The notes below the pieces were generated by a model. It ran no database searches, was not told where the DNA came from, and saw nothing but the letters and a program-made list of their open reading frames with translations. A stretch of 64,000 nt of DNA from Pseudooceanicola endophyticus (GTDB taxonomy: Bacteria > Pseudomonadota > Alphaproteobacteria > Rhodobacterales > Rhodobacteraceae). Position 1 is the first letter of the stretch, and every line of letters starts with the position of its first letter. Below are positions 8,622 to 16,985 of this stretch, one piece after another. The stretch is from assembly GCF_018760365.1 (NCBI RefSeq), contig NZ_JAHIAB010000017.1, positions 19,204 to 83,203 of the forward strand, read 5' to 3'. The translations under genes were made by a program, and so were the position numbers.

Positions 8622-9905
8622 TCAGGTCTTGGCCGGTCGCCGCGCAAACCGTGCCGGGCGAAAGCCCTCCAGCGCAGCAAGCGCCCGGGACTCTCCCGCC
8701 ATTCCGGCCGCAATCAGTTCGCCACTGCGGGCGGCCAGGGTCAGCCCCAGCATGCCGTGCCCTGCAGAGATCCAGATCGGATCCGAAGCCTCTGTCGCCG
8801 GGCCCATGAGCGGCAGACTGTCGGGCGTGCCCGGCCGCTCTCCGGCCCATTCCTGGGCAATGCGGGCGCGGGCCAGGCCCGGTAACATCCGCTGAGCCAG
8901 AGGCAGCAGAATCCGGGCGCGTTTCCAATCGGGGGCGCGGCGGAAGCCGGCGAATTCCAGCGTGCCGGCAACCCGCGGGCCACCCTGCATCGGAGTCACG
9001 GCAATGTTCATCTCCGCCTCGATCACCGGCCCGTTCAGGGCCAGCTCTTCCGTATCGGCCAGGGTCACATTGTAGCCGCGCATCGGCTCCAGCATCAGGC
9101 GCAGGCCGATGCCCCGCGCCAGCCTGCCCGAAAGCGTCCCGGCGGCGATCACCAGCCGCGACGCGCCAAGCTGGGCGCCGTCCGCGCAATGCAGTACGGC
9201 GCCCTCTCCCCCCCGTGAAACCCGGGTGACATTGCGGATTTCACCCTGCCCCCCCTCGGTCAGGAACAGCGCGTACAGACATTCGCAAAGCGCCCTGGGG
9301 TTTACCACATAGCTGCTTTCCGGCAGGTAGAGCCCGAAGGCGTAATCCTCGGCCAGCGCCGGCTCCATCTTCCGCAACGCGCCGCGCTCGATCAGGTCCG
9401 CCGCGATGCCGTTGCCGGCGCAGACGGCGGCCTTGTGCTTCAGCTCTTCGGCCACCGCGGGATTGCGGGTCACGTAGAGCTCGCCGCGCGGACGGAAGAG
9501 ATCGGCCGCCGGCGAACGGGCGCGCAGGCGCTCCCAGGCTGGCGTCGCACCCGAAAGCAGCCAGGCCAGGTGCCGCTCGCCCGCCGCCGCCGCCTCTGGC
9601 CGTGACGCCCGCAACAGGTGTCGTGCCCAGGGCAGCATCGCCGGAATGCGCGCAGGGCGCAGCACCAGTGCTCCTTCTGGATTGCTCAGCATCCCCGGCA
9701 CCTGCCGCAGGATGCCCGGCTGAGCCAGCGGCAGGGACGACCCGGTCTGGATCATCCCGCCGTTGCCCGCAGAACACGCCGCACCCGGCCCCGTGGCTTC
9801 GACCAGGGTGACCTGTGCCCCGCGCCGCAGCAGCGTCAGGGCCAGCGAAACCCCGACGACCCCGGCCCCGAGCACGAGGATGCTCTGCCCCGAGAGGTCT
9901 GCCAT
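8622..9905 (-). CDS. FAD-dependent D-amino-acid dehydrogenase/oxidase (DadA-like)
   Basis: A 427-residue flavoprotein of the DAO/DadA family. The N-terminal ADP-binding motif VLGAGVVGVSLALTLLRRGAQVTLVE covers residues 10-35 and the C-terminal FAD contact PIWISAGHGMLGLTLA lies near 390. Length matches DadA. It starts 3 bases after hyuB in a four-gene operon hyuA-hyuB-dadA-like-ridA. A coherent reading is that the hydantoinase releases an amino acid, this enzyme oxidises it to an imino acid, and RidA deaminates it. The stereochemistry and substrate are inferred. Confidence 0.88.
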   Translation of the reverse strand: MADLSGQSILVLGAGVVGVSLALTLLRRGAQVTLVEATGPGAACSAGNGGMIQTGSSLPLAQPGILRQVPGMLSNPEGALVLRPARIPAMLPWARHLLRASRPEAAAAGERHLAWLLSGATPAWERLRARSPAADLFRPRGELYVTRNPAVAEELKHKAAVCAGNGIAADLIERGALRKMEPALAEDYAFGLYLPESSYVVNPRALCECLYALFLTEGGQGEIRNVTRVSRGGEGAVLHCADGAQLGASRLVIAAGTLSGRLARGIGLRLMLEPMRGYNVTLADTEELALNGPVIEAEMNIAVTPMQGGPRVAGTLEFAGFRRAPDWKRARILLPLAQRMLPGLARARIAQEWAGERPGTPDSLPLMGPATEASDPIWISAGHGMLGLTLAARSGELIAAGMAGESRALAALEGFRPARFARRPAKT

Positions 9906-9908
9906 GGC

Positions 9909-11762
9909 CTACTCCGCGGCCAGCCGCGGCATCGGCGCGCAGGAGAACAGACGTTCCTCCTCGATCCGCGGCGCAGTCAGGTTGAGCGGTGCGAGGTAGT
10001 GACGCAGGTAGGTCGTATCGACCCCCTCGCCACGCTCGGCCCGCAGCCTGCTCCGCTGTGTCTCGGTCGCCGCCGGATCGGGCTGCCCGTCCTCGCCCAG
10101 CACCACGCCGTAGACGTCGCGCGCGTAATCCGGCGTGATCAGCTCCAGCAGCAGATCCTGCGCCACCAGCGCCGGATCGCGCTCCAGCGCATCACCGTTG
10201 CCGGCACCGCCCGCCGAGATGTGGCAGAAGATGTCGCCCGCCTTCATCTGCACCTGTTCCATCGGCATCACCGGCAGCACGACCTGGTTTTCGCCCGGGT
10301 TCAGGATGTTGTAGCAGGGCGTGCCCGGGGCGCCGCCATCGACGCCATAGGGCAGATGATGGCGCCGGTCCGAACGCATGATCAGCCCGGCCTCGGGCGC
10401 CAGCAGCTGGTATTCCCGCACGAAGGCCGGAGCTCCGCGGAATTTTCCCGGACCGCCGGAGTTCGGCACCAGACCGTAGCGCGTCATCCGCACCGGGAAC
10501 TGGGCCTCGATCATCTCGACCGGCTGGTTGGTGCCGTTGCCGCCGGGGTTGGGGATGCCATGCTCGCCATCGCGCCACGGGAAGGCCCCGCCTGAGCCCG
10601 CCAGCGTCTCGGTGCAGACGAAGGCTTCGCCGTTTATCCGTCCGGCGATCACCGGGAAGGTGACCCCGCCCTCGCCAGCCGCAGGCACCCGTTCGGGCAG
10701 GATCTGGCCCAGGGCACCAAACAACGTGTCCAGCATCCGCCAGCCCATCAGCGCCCGGGCGGCACAGGCCGCCGGCGGGCGCGGATTGACGATGCAGCCC
10801 TCGGGCGCAACCGTCCTGATCGGGTAGGTGAAACCCTCGAAATTCGGGATGTCCGCGTCGGTGACGCATTTCACCGCCAGATAGCCCGCCGCCTTGGTGA
10901 ACGGGATCGGGCAGTTAATCGCCCCGCGCACCTCGTCCGAGCTGCCGGTCCAGTCGATGATGATCTCGTCGCCGGCCACGGTGATCGCCAGCTCCAGGCG
11001 GATTTCCTCGGGGGTCTCGCCCAGCCCGTCGACGTAATCGGTGAACCGGTAGGTGCCGTCGGGCAGCGCGCGGATCTCCTCGCGCATCATCTCCTCGGAA
11101 CGTGCATGCATCTCTTCGATGAAATCGCGGAACACCTGCGCGCCATAGCGCATCACCAGAGCTTCGAAGGCTCGTGCCGCCGAAGTGACCGCTGCAATCT
11201 GCGACTGCATATCGCCGATCACCATCTCCGGCAGGCGCGTGTTCAGCGCCATCATCTTGAAGAAGGTATCGTTCGCCACGCCGCGGTCGAACAGCTTCAG
11301 GATCGGGATGCGGACCCCTTCCTGATAGATCTCCTTGGCATAGACAGCGGTCGATCCCGGGGCCAGCCCACCCATGTCGGTCTGGTGGACCAGCGTGCAG
11401 GCATATCCTTCCAGTTGATCTTTCACGAAGACCGGCTTGACGATGTACACATCGGGCAGATGCATGCCCCCCGCCACATAGGGGTCGTTGAAGACGAAGA
11501 CATCGCCGGGGTTCGTGTCATCCGCCGTGGCGGCAACCAGCTTCTGCATCGCGTCGGGGAACGAGCCGAGATGCAGCGCCATGGTCATGCCATGGGCGAT
11601 GATCCGGCCCTTCCGGTCGCAGAGACCGGTGGAATAATCCATGGAATCCCGCACGATGGCCGAATGCGCCGTGCGCATGATGACCAGGGCCATCTCGTCA
11701 GAGATAGAGGACAGGGCATTGCGGATCACCTGAGCGGTGATGGCATCGGTGCGCTGTTTCAT
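9909..11762 (-). CDS. Hydantoinase B family protein (HyuB), second copy
   Basis: A 617-residue HyuB-type subunit, about 75 residues longer than the copy at 4896-6518. Readable blocks are the N-terminal ALSSISDEMALVIMRTAHSAIVRDSMDYS, FVFNDPYVAGGMHLPDVYIVKP near residue 88, and GGAGNGDALERDP toward the end. The ATG overlaps the upstream hyuA stop. Sequence divergence from the first copy suggests a different substrate, or a separate subfamily (5-oxoprolinase versus N-methylhydantoinase type). Confidence 0.92.
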   Translation of the reverse strand: MKQRTDAITAQVIRNALSSISDEMALVIMRTAHSAIVRDSMDYSTGLCDRKGRIIAHGMTMALHLGSFPDAMQKLVAATADDTNPGDVFVFNDPYVAGGMHLPDVYIVKPVFVKDQLEGYACTLVHQTDMGGLAPGSTAVYAKEIYQEGVRIPILKLFDRGVANDTFFKMMALNTRLPEMVIGDMQSQIAAVTSAARAFEALVMRYGAQVFRDFIEEMHARSEEMMREEIRALPDGTYRFTDYVDGLGETPEEIRLELAITVAGDEIIIDWTGSSDEVRGAINCPIPFTKAAGYLAVKCVTDADIPNFEGFTYPIRTVAPEGCIVNPRPPAACAARALMGWRMLDTLFGALGQILPERVPAAGEGGVTFPVIAGRINGEAFVCTETLAGSGGAFPWRDGEHGIPNPGGNGTNQPVEMIEAQFPVRMTRYGLVPNSGGPGKFRGAPAFVREYQLLAPEAGLIMRSDRRHHLPYGVDGGAPGTPCYNILNPGENQVVLPVMPMEQVQMKAGDIFCHISAGGAGNGDALERDPALVAQDLLLELITPDYARDVYGVVLGEDGQPDPAATETQRSRLRAERGEGVDTTYLRHYLAPLNLTAPRIEEERLFSCAPMPRLAAE

Positions 11763-13873
11763 TGCTGTGCCTCCTTGCGGGTCAGGACGATATTGCCGCC
11801 GGCATCGCAGGCTGCGGCCCAGTTCGGCGGAACCACACAGGTCGTGTCGTATTCCTCGATGATCAGCGGCCCGTCGCTCGGGGCCTCGCCCAGCGAGGCG
11901 CGGCGCAGGATCGGAGTTTCATGGAAGCCATGCGTGGCCCCGAAATAGACCCGCCGCGGGGCCGGAAGCGCGCCATCGTGGCGCAACGCGCCGCCCATGT
12001 CGATCTGTGCGGCCTGATCCAGCGGCACTGTGCCGACGACGCGCAGGTTCACGCTCTGGATCTGCGAATTCTCGATGGCATGGCCATAGGTCTGCCGGTG
12101 CTCTGCATGGAAGGCCGCCCGCATCGCGTCGATGTCGACCTGCCCGTCGGGCTGGGTCGTCACCGGCACGCTCAGCTCGTGCGCCTGGCCGATGTAGCGC
12201 AGGTCGGCCTGGCGGGACAGGACGACGGTCTCCGCCGGGCAGCCCTCCTCGGCCATCAGCTCCAGCAGCTCCGCTTCCAGCCGACCATAGACCGCGTTCA
12301 GCATATCGGCCCCTTCGGCATCGACAGCGCCCAAGCAGGATTGCGCCATTTCCTGCTCGATCGGCGTCCGCAGCAGACCATAGGCCGAAAAAACGCCGGG
12401 ATTGAGCGGGATGACCACGCGTTTCATCTCCAGCGCCTCGGCGATCTCGGCGGCCAGCACCGGGCCGTTACCACCGATCGCAAACAGGCTGAAGTCGCGC
12501 GGGTCGCGCCCCCGGAAGGTCGAGACCGCCTTGACCGCGCGCACCATCGTGCCAGCCGAAATCTGGAAGATCCCATGTGCGGCCTCCTCAAGCGAGGTAC
12601 CGACCACGTCAATGACCTTGTCGCGCATGACCTCCTCGGCCAGGGCGCTGTTGAGCTTCAGCGCACCACCGACAAGATAGTCCGGGTTGATGAACCCAAG
12701 CAGGATCATCGCGTCGGTCAGGGTGGGGTTCTCGCCGCCCGCGTCATAGGCCACAGGCCCCGGATCCGCTCCGGCACTCTGCGGGCCGACGGTCATGGCT
12801 CCGGCCCGGTCGAACCCCACGATCGAGCCGCCGCCGGCACCGATCTCGGAAATGTCGATCACAGGAAGCTTCAGCGCGTGCCCGCCGCCCATCACCAGGC
12901 GCGAGGAGAGGTTGATGCCCGCGCCTACCTCGTAATCCGAAGTCTTGGAGACTTTTCCGCCTTCGACCATCGCGGCCTTGGCCGTGGTACCGCCCATGTC
13001 CAGCGTGATGAGGTCCGGCAGGTTCTTGGAACGCGCCAGATCAGCCGCCCCGATAACCCCGGCAGAGGGGCCGGATTCAACGATGTAGGCCGGCTTGAGC
13101 GACGCCGCCTGCACTGACATGACCCCACCGTCGGATTTCATCACCTGCACAGGAGAAACCACTCCGATGCCGCGCAGCGACGCTGTGAGGCTGTCGAAAT
13201 AGCGCGTCAGCACCGGCCCGAGATAGGCGTTGACCACCGTGGTCGAAGTCCGCTCATATTCGCGGATCTCAGGCAGCAGGTCCGCCGAGGCGGTGATGAA
13301 GACGTCGGGCAGCCTTTCCCGCAGACGCTCGGTCACAGCGATCTCATGAGTCTTGTTTGCATAGGAATTGATCAGGCAGATGGCGACGGCCTCCACCCCT
13401 TCGCACGCCAGGCGCACTGCCAGGGCATCGACCTCGCCGAGCGAGAGCGGCGTCACCACCTCGCCGGCCCCCGACAAACGTTCGTCCAGCTCGAAACGCA
13501 GGTTCCTTGGCACCAGGGGCTCGGGACGCTTGAAGCTGAGCGTATACATCTGCGGGATGCGCAACCGGCGGAATTCCAGCACGTCCCGGAACCCCTTGGT
13601 GGTGATCAGAGCGGCCTTTGCTCCGCGGCCTTCCAGGATCGTGTTGGTTGCAACCGTCGTCGCATGAACGACGCTCTCGACGCGATCTGCGGCGATGCCT
13701 TCGTCCGTCAGCACCGCTGCGATGCCACCCACAATACCCCGACCGTATTCCGATGGGGTGGTCGGGACTTTCCGGGTCAGCAGGGATCCAGCGCTCCCGG
13801 CAAAGACCAAATCGGTAAACGTCCCTCCGACATCAATGCCGATACGAAAGGTTTCATCACTTGAGGCGTGCAT
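11759..13873 (-). CDS. Hydantoinase/oxoprolinase subunit A (HyuA), second copy
   Basis: A 704-residue HyuA-family ATPase-fold subunit. The N-terminal GIDVGGTFTDLVFAG loop is near residue 12 and DMGGTTAKAAM near 292. It is the first gene of the minus-strand operon hyuA-hyuB-dadA-like-ridA. A perfect palindrome lies 46 bases upstream of its ATG and probably overlaps the promoter. It is about as long as the first copy but clearly divergent, so the two are not a recent duplication. Confidence 0.92.
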   Translation of the reverse strand: MHASSDETFRIGIDVGGTFTDLVFAGSAGSLLTRKVPTTPSEYGRGIVGGIAAVLTDEGIAADRVESVVHATTVATNTILEGRGAKAALITTKGFRDVLEFRRLRIPQMYTLSFKRPEPLVPRNLRFELDERLSGAGEVVTPLSLGEVDALAVRLACEGVEAVAICLINSYANKTHEIAVTERLRERLPDVFITASADLLPEIREYERTSTTVVNAYLGPVLTRYFDSLTASLRGIGVVSPVQVMKSDGGVMSVQAASLKPAYIVESGPSAGVIGAADLARSKNLPDLITLDMGGTTAKAAMVEGGKVSKTSDYEVGAGINLSSRLVMGGGHALKLPVIDISEIGAGGGSIVGFDRAGAMTVGPQSAGADPGPVAYDAGGENPTLTDAMILLGFINPDYLVGGALKLNSALAEEVMRDKVIDVVGTSLEEAAHGIFQISAGTMVRAVKAVSTFRGRDPRDFSLFAIGGNGPVLAAEIAEALEMKRVVIPLNPGVFSAYGLLRTPIEQEMAQSCLGAVDAEGADMLNAVYGRLEAELLELMAEEGCPAETVVLSRQADLRYIGQAHELSVPVTTQPDGQVDIDAMRAAFHAEHRQTYGHAIENSQIQSVNLRVVGTVPLDQAAQIDMGGALRHDGALPAPRRVYFGATHGFHETPILRRASLGEAPSDGPLIIEEYDTTCVVPPNWAAACDAGGNIVLTRKEAQQ

Positions 13874-14313
13874 TGCAGAGCCGTCCTAACTGTCCCAATT
13901 CCTCGTGCTTGGTATAGTATGTGAAATTTCACATGCAAACGTGAAACCATGCTTCAGCCGCCTTGCCGCACGTTTTCCCAACGAATTTTCCATGCCGAGG
14001 GGGTGGCGAAAGGGGGCTCCGTCAGCCCATTTCCCATCGACACTCTTTCAAAAACAAATTATATCAGTAGGTTGAAATGCCCGCAGCGGTAGGCATCTCC
14101 TCCAACCTTCTCAGCGCCCAAATTTTGGGCCAGCGCCGACAGGCAGACCCGTTCAAAGCCGCCTCCGGGCCCCTCCGGAACGGGACCACCACGTCTTCAC
14201 GGCCATGCGCTTTTACTTGTTCTGTCAGGCAAACGGATGACGTCCGCGGATGTGGTGTAGCTTACGGCCGCCATCGGGTTTCCCGGTAGGGTCGGGTTGA
14301 GAGAACCAACCCC
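13874..14313. other. Intergenic region between the hyuA operon and IS debris
   Basis: No gene is supported here. The first 60 bases hold the promoter and operator region of the minus-strand hydantoinase operon (listed separately). The remainder is AT-richer than its surroundings, then leads into the start of the IS256-type remnant, where an inverted repeat (GGGTTG, 6-base loop, CAACCC) ends just before the transposase ATG. I could not identify the terminal repeat of that element. Confidence 0.5.
13919..13934. promoter_or_regulatory. Perfect 16-bp palindrome upstream of the hyuA operon
   Basis: The sequence ATGTGAAATTTCACAT reads the same on both strands, and a further GTGAAA half-site follows about 8 bases later. 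It lies 46 bases upstream of the minus-strand hyuA start, where an operator overlapping the core promoter would sit, in locally AT-rich DNA. The convergent MarR regulator at 7727 is one candidate to bind it. That pairing is inference; the palindrome itself is certain. Confidence 0.6.
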
Positions 14314-14610
14314 ATGATGGAGCTGCGTGCGCTTGTCGAAAAGAGTGCAGATGTCGATCTTCTGCGCGAGATGATCGGCTTCGCGGCCGAGCGAGTGATT
14401 GAACTTGAGCTCGGCAAGAAGACCGGCGCCGACTACGGCGAGAAGAGCAGCGACCGGCTGGCGCAACGCAATGGCTACCCGGATCGGGACTGGCAGACCC
14501 GTGCGGGCAGCGTCGAGCTGCGTATCCCGCGGCTGCGTACCGGGTTGTACTTCCCGTCTTTCCGCGAGCCACGGCGGTCCGCCGAAAAGGCCCTGACCGC
14601 CGTGATCCAA

Positions 14611-14659
14611 GGTGAGGAGGATCAGGAAACAGCGTGGGGCGCTGTTTCCCCGACGAACG
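14611..14659. repeat. Palindromic mini-insert 1 inside the IS256-type transposase
   Basis: A segment absent from ordinary IS256 transposases, between the ALTAVIQ and GVSTRS blocks. Its core is a perfect hairpin: GGAAACAGCG at 14625-14634, a 5-base loop, and CGCTGTTTCC at 14640-14649. The upstream flank (14611-14624) matches that of insert 2 at 12 of 14 positions and the downstream flank (14650-14659) at 8 of 10, although the stems differ. The reading frame passes through it intact. Confidence 0.7.
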
Positions 14660-14710
14660 ATGTTCACGGCGTATCGACCCGCTCCATGGATGATCTCATG
14701 CAGGCGATGG

Positions 14711-14759
14711 GATGAGGAAGATCAGATGACCGTCCGGGGGACAGTCATCCCTACGAATG
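14711..14759. repeat. Palindromic mini-insert 2 inside the IS256-type transposase
   Basis: Same length as insert 1 and with matching flanks, placed between the QAMG and GISKSQVSR blocks of the transposase. The stem is GATGACCGTCC (14725-14735), loop GGG, and GGACAGTCATC (14739-14749), 10 of 11 pairs. It keeps the downstream phase but contains an in-frame TGA at 14713, so translation would end there. Confidence 0.7.
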
Positions 14760-14905
14760 CGGCATCTCGAAGAGCCAGGTCAGCCGCTTGTGCGAGGAAA
14801 TCGACGACCGTGTCGATGCCTTTCTGACCAAGCCCACCGAGGGAGAATGGCCTTGCCAGTGGATCGATGCGACGTATCTGAAAGTGCGCCAAGGCGGTGT
14901 TCGGG

Positions 14906-15200
14906 GCAGCCCTCGGACCATTTATGGATGGCTCCCGCGTGGCAAGGGCTTTTCGTTGAAATCTGGCGGCTGGTCGGCTGCGGTCATTTATTCGGCGTCT
15001 GGATTGCAGCACGATGGCTGCGCGCCCTGATGAAAGTCCGCGTGGCTGCCGCTGGTCCCGATTAATGGCGCGCGCTCGAAGCGCTCTGGTCCGAACAGGG
15101 TATCCCGGCAGCTTGTCCGTCAGATGGCCATCATCCCACCTTGCACCTCACCATCTCGTTCGGGGCGGACAGCCCCGGATGTCTCAGGCGGCGCGCGCCG
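14906..15200. other. Mixed IS debris after the IS256 truncation
   Basis: After the transposase breaks off, the same frame runs on into a short stretch reading RTIYGWLPRG, then a GGW and an HDG-CAP segment, ending at a TGA at 15027. This vaguely resembles the C-terminal half of IS630-type transposases, but the similarity is weak. The rest up to about 15200 has stop codons in all frames and nothing I recognise. It looks like a junction between remnants of different elements. Confidence 0.4.
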
Positions 15201-15520
15201 TGTCGTAGCTGGTTCCGTTTCTCAGCAGGGCCCAGACGGTTCTCGCCATGCGGTTCGCCAGGGCGATCGCAGCCTGCTTTACGGTCTTGCGCTGCAGGCA
15301 TTTCCACAGCCAGTCGTCACCGGGCTGCCCGCGCCGCCGGGCGGCAATCACCCCCGTCACGCCGGAGGCGTGCCTCTGGCACGACGCCCCGAGATAGAGC
15401 AGCCGCAGCAGCAGCAGGTCGCGGTTGCCCATCTCGGAAATCCGCCCGAGCTTCTCCTTGCCGCCGCTCGAATGCGGCTTCGGCGTCAGCCCCACCTGAT
15501 CGTCTTCGGCGAAGTCATGC
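15184..15520 (-). pseudogene. IS110-family transposase, C-terminal remnant
   Basis: The readable part is the C-terminal domain of an IS110/IS116/IS902 transposase: GLTPKPHSSGGKEKLGRISEMGNRDL, then LLYLGA, RRRGQPGDDWLWKCLQRK and AIALANRMARTVWALLRNG. The N-terminal RuvC-like half is missing. Between LLYLGA and ARRRG there is extra sequence containing two overlapping small palindromes, so even this piece is altered. It is not expected to be functional. Confidence 0.8.
15358..15382. repeat. Two overlapping small palindromes inside the IS110 remnant
   Basis: On the plus strand CACGCC, loop GGA, GGCGTG (15358-15372) is followed at once by GTGCC, loop TCT, GGCAC (15370-15382). They fall where the IS110 protein shows roughly nine extra residues compared with the family as I know it, similar to the palindromic inserts in the IS256 and IS5 transposases. 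Confidence 0.45.
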
Positions 15521-15596
15521 GCTTCGTTGATGAAGCGAAGGAACACACCGCGTCGCCTCTCGTTTACTACAAGGGATGCTACCATCAGGTTTCGGC

Positions 15597-15646
15597 CTGA
15601 TCGGAAAACCGGACGGGAGAAGCTGTTGCATCTTCCGTCCGATCAG
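15597..15646. repeat. Long imperfect palindrome at an IS junction
   Basis: CTGATCGG at 15597-15604 pairs with CCGATCAG at 15639-15646, and an alternative inner pairing GGACGG (15611-15616) with CCGTCC (15635-15640) is also possible. It lies just beyond the point where the IS110 remnant loses homology. It could be an IS end or another member of the palindromic inserts described for this region. Confidence 0.4.
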
Positions 15647-15955
15647 AAGAGCGATGCCTGAAGGTCAGGGCACTGATGGGCCTCGACGTGTGTCCTTCCG
15701 CTGTACGCCGCATGCGCGCGCTCGGTATTGTAGACAGTCATCCTCTTGCCGATGCCTTCCCCCCGAGCTGCTGATAGCTAACTTCTTCGATTTGGAGAAC
15801 GACAGGGCGGGGAAGGAGCCTTTCCAGCAAGGTCGTCGAACCAGGCCATCTCTGCGGTGGCCAATCGGAACGGCCTGCTCTTCGTCAGCTTTCGCAACCA
15901 CTGCTGGCCCTGCCCAGTCGCCCCCCACCTGTATGGTGTGGGAAATCATGCGGCT
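15647..15955. other. Unassigned, probable transposon debris
   Basis: No convincing gene. One minus-strand frame reads RMTVYNTERAHAAYSGRT, which faintly recalls the C-terminus of IS3-type integrases, but stops and frame changes follow on both sides. Short open frames on both strands here lack ribosome-binding sites and recognisable motifs. Confidence 0.3.
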
Positions 15956-15959
15956 GATC

Positions 15960-16862
15960 TCAGGTCGCCCCTTGCCTGCGATTGACCGACAGGGCGATCT
16001 CGATCAGGCCCTGAATGTAGTCCAGTCCGCCGTCCTGCTTGCGGATCCCGAAGTTCAGCTGCTTCATTAGCCCGTTGGGCCCGATGCGCAGGCTTCGGAC
16101 CGGCAGGTCGCACCCCTCTTCCTGGATCAGCCAGTCCGGAATGACACTGACCCCCCGCTGTGCCGCCACCAGGTGCAGCATCAGTTCCGTCGTCTCGATC
16201 AGGGTGCGCGCGCGCGGCCGGCACTGCGCGGGGATCAGGAAATGCGTGTAGAAATCCAGAAGTTCGGTCGCGACGGGCAGCGTGATCAGGGTCTCCTCCA
16301 GAATGTCACGCGGCTGCACGAAGGGCACCTCTGCCAGCGGATGATCCTCGGGCACGACGAGGCGCAACTCGTAGTCGAAGACCGGATGGAAGCTCAGCGC
16401 AGCATTCTCTTCCGGGTCCGGGGTGATCAGCACGTCGATCTCGCGGGATTCCAGCGCGGTGATGCCGTCGAAACGGAAACCGCTGCGAATGTTGAAATCG
16501 ACCTCCGGCCAAGCCGCCAGATAGGGCCGGGTCAGGCGCATCATGAACTTGTGACAGGGATGGCAGGCCATGGCGATCCGCAACGTGCCCTTGCGTCCGC
16601 TGGCAAACTGGCGCAGCACGCGCTCGGCGTGCTCGATTTCGGGCACAAAGCGCTCGGCGATCTCAAGAAGATATTCCCCGGCCTGAGTCAGATGCAGGTT
16701 GCGCCCCTTGCGCAGCCACAATTGCAGGCCGAAACGCCCCTCCAGCTTGGACATGGCGTGACTGAGCGCAGACTGCGTTAAATTCAGTTGCTTAGCGGCA
16801 GCCGTGACGCTGCCGGTGCGGCTGACCGCCAGGAGGATCGCCAGGTGCTGCCGTTCAATCAT
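15960..16862 (-). CDS. LysR-family regulator, MetR-like
   Basis: A LysR-type regulator of 300 residues from the ATG at 16862. The winged helix reads GSVTAAAKQLNLTQSALSHAMSKLE, and the effector domain contains AMACHPCHKFMMRLTRPYLAAWPEVDF, resembling the (E/A)CHxC segment of MetR, whose ligand is homocysteine. I prefer the start at 16862 (MIERQHLAIL) because MetR-like proteins begin this way; longer starts at 16877 or 16898 are possible. It diverges from a C-S lyase gene across about 120 bases and is related to the regulator at 26763. A role in sulfur amino-acid control is likely but inferred. Confidence 0.85.
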   Translation of the reverse strand: MIERQHLAILLAVSRTGSVTAAAKQLNLTQSALSHAMSKLEGRFGLQLWLRKGRNLHLTQAGEYLLEIAERFVPEIEHAERVLRQFASGRKGTLRIAMACHPCHKFMMRLTRPYLAAWPEVDFNIRSGFRFDGITALESREIDVLITPDPEENAALSFHPVFDYELRLVVPEDHPLAEVPFVQPRDILEETLITLPVATELLDFYTHFLIPAQCRPRARTLIETTELMLHLVAAQRGVSVIPDWLIQEEGCDLPVRSLRIGPNGLMKQLNFGIRKQDGGLDYIQGLIEIALSVNRRQGAT

Positions 16863-16985
16863 ATGAAGCTCGCTCATGCAGACATGAAGTAATGCCATTA
16901 GTGTTCATAATTTATCGTGGCTATCAGTCAAGGCACCGCCCGAGAGCGCAATCTTCGGGCCGTCCTCCAACCAGCAAGGCTGACC

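Larger units (their letters stand above)
14314..14905 (+). pseudogene. IS256-family (Mutator-type) transposase, broken and truncated
   Basis: The N-terminal third of an IS256-type DDE transposase is readable: REMIGFAAERVIELELG, then RLAQRNGYPDRDWQTRAG, LRIPRLRTG and PRRSAEKALTAVIQ, then after an interruption GVSTRSMDDLMQAMG, and after a second interruption GISKSQVSRLCEEIDDRV up to WIDATYLKVRQGG, which contains the first catalytic Asp. The rest of the catalytic domain is absent. Two palindromic inserts (14611-14659 and 14711-14759) interrupt it; the second brings an in-frame TGA. No intact copy remains in the window. Confidence 0.85.

Noticed and set aside
14906..15030. A functional IS630-type transposase
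   Set aside because: Only a short, weakly similar stretch is present, followed by stops.
15576..16070. A plus-strand open frame between the IS110 remnant and the LysR gene
   Set aside because: No motif, no ribosome-binding site, and it runs into the antisense of the LysR gene; treated as IS debris.
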